Positions 7,585 to 17,119 of a stretch of DNA of 64,000 bases are shown here, in pieces. Under the pieces are notes generated by a model. The model was given only the letters and a program-made list of their open reading frames with translations, did no database searches and was not told where the DNA came from. Position 1 is the first letter of the stretch; every line of letters starts with the position of its first letter. The DNA is from Amyelois transitella. Its lineage: Eukaryota > Arthropoda > Insecta > Lepidoptera > Pyralidae. A program made the translations under genes and the position numbers. The stretch covers positions 2,021,501 to 2,085,500 of the forward strand of contig NC_083523.1 in assembly GCF_032362555.1 (NCBI RefSeq). Reading direction: 5' to 3'.

Positions 7585-10278
7585 ATGGCATTATCATCCG
7601 CAGCTGAGAAAATGCGACGCTACAGAGAAAGATTAAAGTTAAATCCAGAAAAACATGAGGAATTAAGGAAAAAGAACTTAGAAAGAATAAAATCAAAATA
7701 TAAGTACAAAAAGATATCTGACATGACAGAAAGTGAAAAAACAAAAGTTCGAGCAAAATGGAGAGAACAAAAACGAAAAAAAAAGGAAAGTACTGCAGGT
7801 TCCGCTTCGGAAACAGCAGCCGAATCGACAAAACAATCGATTCCAACAGCAACGACATACACTACACAGGGACCAGATATTGAACCAAATCCACCGGACC
7901 AATGGTTAAAAAAATATAATCGCCTACGTAGGTGTACGCAAAAATTAAGATTGAACCTGAGTAAGGCAAAAACTCGAATTGTGGTCTTGGAACGAAACAA
8001 TGAGACAGCAAGAAAAAAATATAGAAGACTGCAAATTTTCACTGAAAAGCAAATGAAGAAGTTTGATGCGGAAATTAGTAAAATAAAGGCAAGAAATGAA
8101 ATTTTAGAATATGCATTGAAATCGACATACAAAAAGTGCAGTTCAAATAAAGAAAGGAATGTTTTAAAAAATATTGTAACAGATGATACAGTTATTAATA
8201 GTAAATCAAAATCATTTATTTCTAAAAAAATCGGTGTAAGGGTAAGAGATAGCAAATATAAAAGGAGAAGTACATTTGAAACTAATAAAAATATTATAGA
8301 ATTTTTTCATCGTGATGACGTAAGTAGGGCCACGGCGGGTAAACGAGAGTGTAGGACATTAAAAAAAAATAAACAGCAAATTAGATATCTTCTTAATAGC
8401 CTGCGTAATTTGTACATCAAATATAAAAAAGAAGGTGGTAGAGTTTCGTTTTCTACCTTTTGTAAGATCAAGCCATTTTACATTTTAACTCCAAATTTAC
8501 GTAATCGGAACACATGCCTTTGCATTAAACATTCTAATATAAATTATAAACTTTTGGCTCTTAAAAAATATAAAACGATTGATTTACGTAATACTGATGA
8601 TTTGTTAGCAAAAGTTTCTTGTAGTGTAGAGACGTTTGATTGCATGTATGGAAAATGTACAAACTGTACAAATATTTCATTGAATTACGATTTACAAAAT
8701 GTATCCATGGATGAGGCAGTTACATGGCAAGCATGGGAAACTGAAAATCACTTCTATAAAAAAATTACCTCAAATGGTGAACAAGAAATTAAAACCAAAA
8801 AGACTGTAAAAACACATAAGACAGGAACACTTAAACAATTGATAACTGCCTTTGAGGCTGATATAGCGGCATTCAAAAAACATAGCTTTAACATGTGGCA
8901 TCAATCAAAATGTTATCAAACATGCATCAAAAACTTGGCAGAGGATGAAATAGCAATTCACTGTGACTTTTCCCAAAATTATGAAGGTAAAATGTCAGAG
9001 GAGGTGCAATCAATGCATTTTGGTGCGTCAAAATCACAGATAACCTTACATACAGGCGTCATATTTTTTAAAGATGGACAAAAGTCATTTTGCTCTGTAT
9101 CCCCTTCTAATGTGCACCAGCCGCACGCCATTTGGGCCCACCTTAAACCAATTATAGATTTAGGAAAGACTATGGTTAGTAATCTTAGAAACATTCACGT
9201 TTTCTCAGACGGTCCTAGCTCCCAGTATCGTCAAAAGAACAATTTCTTTTTAATCAATTCTTTTTCAGCATTTTATGGCGTAAATATTACTTGGTCATTT
9301 TTTGAAAGTGGTCACGGCAAAGGTGTCGCTGATGCAATAGGTGGGATAGTAAAAAGGGCTCTTGACAGAAAGATTTGTTACGGAGAAGATATAATGAACG
9401 CTTCTGATGTTTTGTCAACTTTGAAATCGTCTGTCAAAACAGTTAATGTTTTTTACATAAGCGAAGCAGAAATTAATACGATAAAAGAGTACATACCGAA
9501 GAATGTCAAAACTATAAAGGGTACTATGGAAATCCATCAAATTATTTCTGAGCCAAACAATGACCATATACAACATCGTAAATTGAGTTGCTTTTGTAGT
9601 ACTCGTAATAATAAAATATCTTGTTCTTGCTATGATCCAATTAGTCATACATTTGAGACTGCTACTAAAGCAAAAAATCGCATTTTAATTGACAAGTCGC
9701 CTGCATCACCTGACTTGGAAACTGTTAGTTTTAAAAGTGACTTAAGTTTATTAGATGCAATAGACGATTTGCCAATAATATTTCTTGACGAGACTGATTT
9801 ACCAAAAGTATGTGATTTGAATGAAAATAATAACCGTCCTATTATTTGTACCGATAGTAAAGTAATAGACCATAATTTAAAAAACTTAAATAATAATCTA
9901 ACTGTATCATCTGATCAAATAGAGAGGGACCCAAAAATATTGCCTGGATGTGATTCTGGGAAAGTAATTGATCATACTGTGCAAAACTTAAATAATAATC
10001 TAACTGTATCATCTGATCAAGTAGAGAAGGACCCAAAAATATTGCCTGGATGTGATTCTGGGAAATGTCCTAAGGAAGAAAGGCTCAAAAAACCTTTCAA
10101 GAATAAATCTTTGTCTATTGTCGTAACTCGTCAAGTATTATGCATTCAGTGTAAAAATCCGACTCCGATACATGGATTAGTGAAGTGTATGTGTTGTAAA
10201 AAAAATTATTGTAAAAACTGTACAGAAAATCAAACAAATTTTGATTATATTTGTAATGCTTGTTTTGGAGATGATTAA
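7585..10278 (+). CDS. 897-residue DDE-type transposase-like protein, superfamily unresolved
   Basis: This is the longest intact frame in the window. The start ATG follows a good acceptor and the context ACAAAATGG. The layout is: a basic N-terminus (AAEKMRRYRERL, residues 6-17); a Lys/Arg-rich segment to about 70; a long coiled-coil-like stretch at about 108-190; cysteine clusters near 311 (CLCIKH) and 346-360 (CMYGKCTNC); then a probable catalytic core with Asp461 (IHCDFSQNYEGK), Asp542 (VFSDGPSSQYR) and Glu574 (FFESGHGKGVADAIGG). A 34-residue direct duplication follows, and the end is a PHD/FYVE-like zinc cluster (CIQC ... CMCC ... YCKNC ... CNAC). Similar proteins occur as multicopy, unnamed proteins in arthropods, cnidarians and fish. 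A Sola-type transposon is my guess only. It could be an active element or a recent relic. Confidence 0.7.
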   Translation: MALSSAAEKMRRYRERLKLNPEKHEELRKKNLERIKSKYKYKKISDMTESEKTKVRAKWREQKRKKKESTAGSASETAAESTKQSIPTATTYTTQGPDIEPNPPDQWLKKYNRLRRCTQKLRLNLSKAKTRIVVLERNNETARKKYRRLQIFTEKQMKKFDAEISKIKARNEILEYALKSTYKKCSSNKERNVLKNIVTDDTVINSKSKSFISKKIGVRVRDSKYKRRSTFETNKNIIEFFHRDDVSRATAGKRECRTLKKNKQQIRYLLNSLRNLYIKYKKEGGRVSFSTFCKIKPFYILTPNLRNRNTCLCIKHSNINYKLLALKKYKTIDLRNTDDLLAKVSCSVETFDCMYGKCTNCTNISLNYDLQNVSMDEAVTWQAWETENHFYKKITSNGEQEIKTKKTVKTHKTGTLKQLITAFEADIAAFKKHSFNMWHQSKCYQTCIKNLAEDEIAIHCDFSQNYEGKMSEEVQSMHFGASKSQITLHTGVIFFKDGQKSFCSVSPSNVHQPHAIWAHLKPIIDLGKTMVSNLRNIHVFSDGPSSQYRQKNNFFLINSFSAFYGVNITWSFFESGHGKGVADAIGGIVKRALDRKICYGEDIMNASDVLSTLKSSVKTVNVFYISEAEINTIKEYIPKNVKTIKGTMEIHQIISEPNNDHIQHRKLSCFCSTRNNKISCSCYDPISHTFETATKAKNRILIDKSPASPDLETVSFKSDLSLLDAIDDLPIIFLDETDLPKVCDLNENNNRPIICTDSKVIDHNLKNLNNNLTVSSDQIERDPKILPGCDSGKVIDHTVQNLNNNLTVSSDQVEKDPKILPGCDSGKCPKEERLKKPFKNKSLSIVVTRQVLCIQCKNPTPIHGLVKCMCCKKNYCKNCTENQTNFDYICNACFGDD
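9859..10062 (+). repeat. in-frame tandem duplication, 2 x 102 bp
   Basis: Two adjacent 102-bp units (9859-9960 and 9961-10062) differ at only a few positions and keep the reading frame, doubling a 34-residue block that contains NNNLTVSSDQ and DPKILPGCDSGK. Confidence 0.9.
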
Positions 10279-10449
10279 GATAAAACATATTTTTTCACTG
10301 CCTCTAGAATTGGGTCGCATTTCATTTGAAAATTATATAGTTAATATATAAGACTGACATAATTTTCCAATTATATATGGTACGTTTACGATAATACATA
10401 AGGACAATTAATCTAGTAACATTTTTCTTTCTTTCAGCATTTCATAATA
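10279..10449 (+). other. spacer with a strong splice acceptor
   Basis: The pyrimidine run TTTTTCTTTCTTTCAG ends at 10437, just before the in-frame lead-in to the next ORF. The 98-codon ORF may therefore be an alternative last exon of the 897-codon gene rather than a separate gene. Confidence 0.35.
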
Positions 10450-10746
10450 ATGGTAATCTATTTCGACATTGATAAGTTCCTCGTGAAACATGACTTTAAA
10501 GTATTTGTCAAAGGAAACTACGAGTGGCCCTGGTTATTGACACATTTTATATTAACAAAGCGATGCCACGGCTGTAAAAATCCTGTCGGCAATCAATTTC
10601 CAACTCTACCAAACCATTTCGTCATGGTCATGAATAGAACAAATGTAAATAATTTGATGAAAAGCAAATTTTTTTGGTGTCCAATATGCATTCACAATAG
10701 TTTGTATGATCATTTTCCTACTGACGAATGCGAATACTGCATCTGA
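10450..10746 (+). CDS. 98-residue cysteine-rich protein or alternative exon
   Basis: The open frame begins MVIYFDIDKFLVKHDF. It contains three Cys pairs (CHGC, CPIC and the terminal CEYC), an arrangement suited to binding zinc. It follows the 897-codon gene on the same strand after 171 bp, and an acceptor ends 12 bases before its ATG, in frame. I do not recognise the family. It is either a second protein of the same mobile element or an alternative C-terminus. AT-rich codon use matches the upstream gene. Confidence 0.4.
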   Translation: MVIYFDIDKFLVKHDFKVFVKGNYEWPWLLTHFILTKRCHGCKNPVGNQFPTLPNHFVMVMNRTNVNNLMKSKFFWCPICIHNSLYDHFPTDECEYCI

Positions 10747-11204
10747 TTCTGATTCTGCTCATATTAATGACGGTTTATTTTATATCAGTTTTCACTCAAT
10801 AATGCTATGTTTATCCATTATAAAAGCGAAATTAATATTATATAATTGCCTTACATAAATTGTTGATTGTAATGAAAATTATTCGCGTAGGTTAAACGTT
10901 TTCAACTTAGAATAATAACGGCGTTATTATTCTAAGGTTTTCAATCACTCATGTTTTATTTTTAAGAGCAATACAAATACTAAAGAGATTAAAGACTCAC
11001 TAGAGATATATTGTTATCCTTGCAAATACTGTGACTGTAGTTTATGTTTAATTTTATTAAATCTCCACAAATGTTTATCATTATGTTATATGTAAAATGT
11101 GCCCAATTTTGTTGTTTATGAAGACCTGAAATATATAGATAGAATAGTTTTAAGTGTTATTTTTTAAGTTTTGATCTCAGGTATAATTATAACGTAAGAG
11201 TTAA

Positions 11205-11553
11205 GGCTGAATACGACGCGCCAGTGCTGCCACTTTGGAAAATAATTTATATAGGAAAAACGGTAATGTTATTTAAAATTTGGGCAAGGCCAGGCCCTAG
11301 ATAACTATTATGAACAACTATTTATAATTTTATGTAAGAATGTTAAGCTTTGGTGGGCATTTTCGACAACACCGGCCGTTCCTGGTAAAAACGCACACTA
11401 AAGCTTAAACATTATTACTAAAAACTGTAAAAAGTAGTTTATAAAATAACTTATCGGGTTATCTAGGTCCTAGCTTTACCCAAATTTTAAATTACATCCC
11501 TTTTTTTAATAATTTATTATCAAAAGTGGCAGCACTTTCCTTCGTATCTGGCC
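11205..11553. mobile_element. 349-bp MITE with long TIRs and TTAA target site
   Basis: The ends GGCTGAATACGACGCG and GGCCAGATACGAAGGA (reverse strand) begin imperfect inverted repeats of about 100 bp that share GTGCTGCCACTTT and a downstream AATTTAAAATTTGGG block. TTAA lies immediately outside both ends (11201-11204 and 11554-11557). TTAA duplications fit piggyBac- or Kolobok-mobilised elements. Confidence 0.8.
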
Positions 11554-11557
11554 TTAA

Positions 11558-13376
11558 GTAAAATGTGCCTTTATATTGTTAATTTTTTTGACTGTTTTTA
11601 TAAAGATTATGTGATATATCTATAGCTTGTTGTAAGTATGCATTTTTGATTGGACGCATATCAGAATTGTTCAGAATGGTTCGTTATAAGTACTTTGTAA
11701 TGTTATATTTAATTTCCGATCTCTGGCTATAATATCCTCAAGCCTATAATATCTCAGGGTAAGATTTAAGTAAAATGTGCCTTTAATGTTGTTGTTTATC
11801 TGATTGGATTTTATAAAAAAAAATACGTGGTATATTATAACTTGTGCAACGTACGAGTAACGTAATGTATGTTTACTTTTAAACTTTTCTATCAATAAAA
11901 ATGATAAAAAATGGAAGTTAGTTTTTTAATTGCCAAATAATTACACGTTTGTGAAAAAAAGACTTCTCAATTTTTTATTAAAATATGTAACTGTGCACAC
12001 ACTTCCTTACATTTCTTATTTTGTTCCAACATATTCCTATTTTGTTACTGTCCCAGAAAAACGAATCCACAATTCCATCGTAATTTATTTCTATTGATAA
12101 TTTATTTTAAAAAATATATTTGTGTAAGTATATATATACACACACAATTTATATTAAATATAATTTATTGCGTTTTTGTATCTATTCTAAGGCCAACCAA
12201 AACTTTAAAGATAATTTTCGTCCAGGGTAACAAAATAAAAAAGTTTCATTCAAATTTAAACTGGTTTCATTAGTTTTTTGTATATTTATTTATTAATGTT
12301 GTTAAAAAATATATAAATTTTATTAAAAATTAGCAACCACTTCCAAATGTTGGTTAGTTTAATTACTTTTGGAGATAAACAAAGTAACAAAATAGGAGTC
12401 ATTATTCTACCTTATCTCAATATTTTCAATTTATTTTATTAAATATTATATAAAATCAAGAACAAAGTGAATTATCTAAAACCTAACAAAATTATGCACC
12501 AAAATCCGTAACAAAAAATAAAAATTATGGTAATTTATTTTTCACCGCTGTTTTTGAAACAGAGGCAAAATTTTTGAGAATTGCTCAGATACTGTGAGTG
12601 ATTTAGATTGGAAAGGTAAGTACTACCCAACCCATTTATTCGGGGTCCGTAGTGATTAACAAGGAAATTTTTAATTTCGGTCTGTCAATCTGTCCGTCAC
12701 AAAAAGTGGTCTTCCCCCCCCCCCCCCCCCCCCCCTCCCCCCCCTCGTTTTTCACAACTACTGGTCCAAAAATCTAAAAAAGATATTGGAGACTCCTTAC
12801 TAATTAAACTTTTACATGAAATTGGTTTGGCAAAAATCTTAAAACGGAAAAGGTTTAAAAATAAATGTCAAATTGTAAAATTAGTTGTTCGAAAAACCGA
12901 AGTACTTACTAATTTACACAAGTACTATTTTACACGACGCTAATGTGGATCTGCGTGGTTAGATACGCGTGGTTGGTTTATTATTTACCTGTAGCGAAGG
13001 GTAAATTTTGTTTCTAGGGTGCCTCGAAACAAAAAAAAACCGAAACTAACTTATCTATAGGATCAATTTGTTTTGTTGTTTGTCTATCAGTCTGTATCGT
13101 ATCGTAAATTGCGTGTTGAGAAGATGTGCAGACTCGCTTTCGGGTTGTTCTCGTTTTGTATGGCCACTACACTACGCGCTGCGTTCAAATAGCACGCAGG
13201 TGTAATGTAACGCACGGACGGGCTGCAGGTGATTTTGTATCTACTAATACGAACACAATCCGCGTAAACACTAACTGTAACCCTTAGTAAAGTTATTTAT
13301 TTATATATAACTATATGTACCAAAGCATTCGTATTTATTTTTTAACGAATACTCGTTTATTTTTAGATTCTTCTGA
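11558..13376. other. AT-rich non-coding stretch, right flank of the 897-codon element
   Basis: No coding frame is recognised. The motif GTAACAAAA or its complement occurs near 12036, 12228, 12377 and 12509. A block starting GTAAAATGTGCC recurs at about 11092, 11560 and 11768. A long C homopolymer lies at 12714-12744. The end of the element could not be fixed. The last 70 bp run into a TTTTTAG acceptor at 13376. Confidence 0.4.
12714..12744 (+). repeat. poly(C) tract, 22 C, one T, 8 C
   Basis: A near-pure cytosine run in AT-rich DNA. It may be a real G4-capable tract or an error in sequencing or assembly. Confidence 0.9.
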
Positions 13377-14541
13377 AGCACGTTCTGCGTCAAATATCCA
13401 TTCGGAAATAGAAGAAAGTCAAGCACATACTTCATCGGATGTCCATCCAGAAATTGAAGAACACCAAGTCAACGATTCTGATATATTTGAGGATTGTAAT
13501 ATAATTTCATCAGATAGAGGAAATTTCGGTGACAATTTATCTGAATGCGAACGAAAAATAATTTTTAAATTGGGTCCATTTAAACCACAATGACCATTTC
13601 CAAAAGATCCAGAAAGTAACCGACCTTTTTCGGCCTATTATTATTCATATTTCAATCAGGCAGGCATAAAACTTGTAAGACCATGGTTATGTTATTCTAA
13701 CGTTTTAAACAAACCGTACTGTCACTTCTGTTGGTTATTAGCAGATCGTCAAAACAAATCGTACTCCTCTGCTTGGGTTAACGGTGTTTCGGTTAGAAGC
13801 AATTTTACGCAAACTATACTTGACCATGAAAAGTCACAGCAGCATATGAATGCCTCACTCTCTTATAATAATTGGTTGCAAGGAAATACCATTGATACTC
13901 TATTGCAAAGTGAAATCAATAGTAAAATTACATTCTGGAGAGATGTACTGAATCGTATTATTAATGTTATAATTACTTTAGCATCTTGTAATCTATCTTT
14001 GAGAGGGCATGATTCTGATTCTAGAAATTTTATGGCAATTTTACGTTTGCTATCTAACTATGATGCAACTTTAAAAGAACTTCTTCTAAAACCGAAAGGC
14101 GAAATAAATTATTTAAGCCCTACGATTCAAAACGAAATTATTAGTTTGCTTGGTACCACCGTTAGGAACAATATTATCTCAGAAATTAAAAAAGCTCCAT
14201 TTCTGACAATAATTCTGGATACAACTTGTCAAAAATTGACCAACTTTCTGTAGTTTTTCGATATATCTCGGATACAGAAAATGATGATAATGTGCCTAAA
14301 GAAATAAAAATCTGTGAGTCCTTTTTAGGATTTATAGCAGTAACCGATTGCAGTGCTGCAGGTCTGAAAACTGACATTTTAAATTTGACTAAAGAATATG
14401 GAATTGATTTGACTAAATAGAGGTAGAGGACAGGGTTACGATGGAGCAAATGTTATGTCGGGTGTTTATGGAGGATTACAAACCCTAATAAAAGAGCATG
14501 CTCCAAATGCCGATTATGTTCATTGTGCTGCGCACGCTTTA
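13377..14541 (+). pseudogene. hAT (ZMYM1-like) transposase copy #1, main exon, broken
   Basis: The frame opens after an acceptor at 13376 with an acidic linker and meets a TGA at 13591-13593 (KPQ then stop). It continues through the TTF-type zinc-binding region (LNKPYCHFCWL ... SVRSNFTQTILDHEKSQQH), the DUF4371-like segment and the first catalytic block (TIILDTT). A frameshift near 14226 and a stop at 14418-14420 follow; then GRGQGYDGANVMSGVYGGLQ and YVHCAAH are still readable. The protein is cut at a TTAA (14539-14542) by a piggyBac element, and its C-terminal part was not found on the far side. The N-terminal exon is probably 6596-6694. Confidence 0.8.
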
Positions 14542-14892
14542 ACACTAGAAGGGCCATGGCCGTCAATTTGACGGCAAAATAATTTTGATGGCTAATAACT
14601 TTTTGTCTGTATTTCAGTTTGTATTCATATTTAATGACTTTTCATAACTTATGATTGTATAAGTTTTAACTTAATAAAAATAAATAAATAATGATTGATA
14701 TGCGGGGTATGCTTACTCATACCTAATAAGACCGGACGCCGTCAATTTGACGGCACTTGAATACTTTGAAGTGTTATAAACAAGTTTTGTTTCTACCTTG
14801 TTACCTTACCTATATATTTATATGTTGTGTTTATTGACATGACTTACAGTTTCAACTGATTATTTGAAGAGAATTGTCGTGTTTATTTTATA

Positions 14893-17016
14893 ATGAGTTC
14901 CAATCGGCGTTCCAAACAGCTCTCGAGTTTAGAAATAGAACGAGAGTTATCGCAACTTTGTAATATTGAAGAAGATGACTCAGGTGATGAAAGTGGCAAT
15001 GAATTATCAGTAACGCATTGTGATAACGAAGATGAAGACTTTCAGCTAGACCAAGAAAGTTCTACATCTGAGGATTCAGAAGCCGACATTCCAACTGAAA
15101 GTCATTTCGACAGTGAAACGCAGGACAGTAATTTACACAGCGAACGTGGTATACGTAGAAGTCGTGGCAGAAGACCTGGATCCAGCGGAAGAGCAGTGCA
15201 TTCGGCAAGTGAAACACGTGGTGGGAGGCAAGTCAGAACGTCATCATTACCCGAAATAGGTATGAGACAAGTGGCTAGTGATGGCACTGAATGGACGTGT
15301 ATTCCTAGTTTTAGTGGTCGTCGTTCCGACGGGCCGTCGAAGTCGGCAAAATGTACTGAGAGAAAACCCAGGTCCCACTCCATATGCAAAGCGGTATGTA
15401 GAATCCAAAAAAGTTATTACTTCTTGGCGTCTTTTTATTCAAGAATTTATATTACGACGCATAAAGTTGTGCACTGAAACTGAAGCACGTATCAAATGTC
15501 AAGATGAATCGTGGGAAATTTCTTTAGATGAATTAGATGCTTTCATTGGACTGATTTATGCACGTGGAGCTTACAACATGAGCCATTTAGACCTAGACAT
15601 TTTATGGTCCTTAGAATGGGGTCCGCCAGTTTTCAAAAATACTATGAGTAAAAATAGATTCCAAGAAATAATAAAATATTTACGATTTGATTTGAGAAGC
15701 ACGCGTAATACACGTTTATCTACTGACAAATTTGCAATGATTTCTGATATATGGAATAATATTATAGAAAATTGCCAAATGTGTTACATTCCTGGTGAAA
15801 ATATGACTGTTGATGAGCAGTTATTTCCATCGAAAACGTTGCCCTTTTTTGTAATATATTGCGAACAAGCCTGATAAATTTGGAATAAAGTTTTGGTTAT
15901 TAGTGGATGTTGAGAGCAAATATCTGTGTGGGGGTTTTCCTTATTTAGGAAAAGATAGTGAGCGCCTAAGTAATATGTCGTTACCAGAACATGTTGTTAT
16001 GAAATTGTTACAACCTTACCTCAAAAAAGGTCGGAACGTTACAACGGATAATTTTTTCACATCTCTAAAATTGGCAGAAAAGCTTAGATCTGAAAGTACA
16101 AGTATTGTTGGAACAATGAGACGGGCAAGACGAGAAGTACCAGCGAATTGTAGAAACATTCGTACAAAGAGATATGAAACCTTTATACTGAAATCGGCAA
16201 CAAACACAACCCTAACAATTTATCAAGGTAAACCTGGGAAAAATGTCATTGTATTCAGTACATTACACGAAAATATTCATATTGATGCTGAGTCAAAAAA
16301 AAACTACCGGAGACTATACAATTTTATAACGAAACTAAGGTAGGCGTGGATATAATTTTTTTTTTTTTTTATTTTTTTTTTTACATATTACACTGATTGA
16401 GTTAGCCTCGAAGTAAGTTCTAAACTTGTGTTACGAGATACTAACTCAACGATACTATATTTTATAATAAATACTTATATAGATAAACATCCAAGACCCA
16501 GGACAATCAGAAAAAGTTCTTTTCTCATCATGCCCTGACCGGGATTCGAACCCGGGACCTCCGGTGTCACAGACAAGCGTAGTACCGCTGAGCCACAGAG
16601 GCCGTCAAATTGACCAAATGGCACGAAAATATACTGTAAGAGCTGGAACACGAAGATGGCCAGTCCACGTCTTCTATAATATTCTAGATTTGGCCGCCAT
16701 AAATTCATGGATTATTTATCGCCAAGTTACAGGTGAAAACATTTCTCGTCATAATTATATTCTACAACTTGTAAGTGAACTTCGCGCAAAGTACGTGAAT
16801 AAAAAACAAAGTGCATCAGCTTTTCAACGTTTGGATAACATAACTATTGAAGAAGAACAGCCTTCTACATCACAAAAAAGACAACAATGTCAAATTAATT
16901 CAAAATGTAAAAAGAACCGCACTTGTGACTTATGTACTATTTGCCAGAAAGCTGTTTGTGGTCAATGTGTAAAAAAAGTATTTAAAAAAATTATTTGTAA
17001 TAAATGTTTTATGTAA
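14893..17016 (+). pseudogene. piggyBac transposase #1, several frameshifts and a SINE insertion
   Basis: The intact start (ATG in AATGAG after a T-rich leader) encodes an acidic, Ser-rich N-terminus. Frame changes near 15340, 15840 and 16300 are needed to follow the DDE_Tnp_1_7 domain: FIGLIYARGAYNMSHLD, then ENMTVDEQLFP (first Asp), then TTDNFFTSLKLAEKL (second Asp), then NETKVGVD. At that point a tRNA-type SINE interrupts it (about 16356-16606). Coding resumes with DQMARKYTVRAGTRRWPVH and ends in the C-terminal cysteine-rich domain (CDLCTICQKAVCGQCVKK). The transposase would excise and reinsert DNA at TTAA sites, but this copy is dead. Confidence 0.85.
16356..16606 (-). mobile_element. tRNA-derived SINE (family D) inside piggyBac #1
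   Basis: Read on the minus strand, the tRNA-like head starts GACGGCCTCTGTGGCTCAGC (A box) and has GGTTCGAATCCC at 16552-16541 (B box). A tRNA-unrelated body contains ACTTACTTCGAGGCTAACTC, and an A-rich 3' tail appears here as poly(T) at 16356-16382. It splits the piggyBac coding sequence between VGVD and DQMAR. Another copy, split by a Helitron, lies at 58493. Confidence 0.85.
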
Positions 17017-17119
17017 CTAATCAAAGTATTTAATTAAAAGCATTAATTAAAATTCGTAATTTTGTTTTTATGACAGACATAGGTACATATTTCAATCAAT
17101 TAAATCATACGTCTAAAAG

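Larger units (their letters stand above)
14543..17040 (+). mobile_element. piggyBac element #1, inserted in the hAT gene
   Basis: Hallmark TTAA at 14539-14542 precedes CACTAGAAGGGCCATGGCCG, and hAT coding similarity stops exactly there. The palindrome GCCGTCAATTTGACGGC occurs at 14559-14575 and again at 14738-14754, likely internal repeats of the element's end. The matching right end could not be recognised, so the right boundary is approximate. Confidence 0.6.

Noticed and set aside
7620-8255. A 211-codon minus-strand ORF opposite the 897-codon gene.
   Set aside because: A shadow of the lysine-rich coding strand (Phe/Leu/Ser-rich), with no independent support.
16475-16610. A tRNA gene (A and B boxes, CCGGGATTCGAACCCGGG).
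   Set aside because: The tRNA-like part continues into a SINE body with a poly(A) end, is inserted in a transposase gene and recurs at 58.5 kb; the cloverleaf is incomplete.
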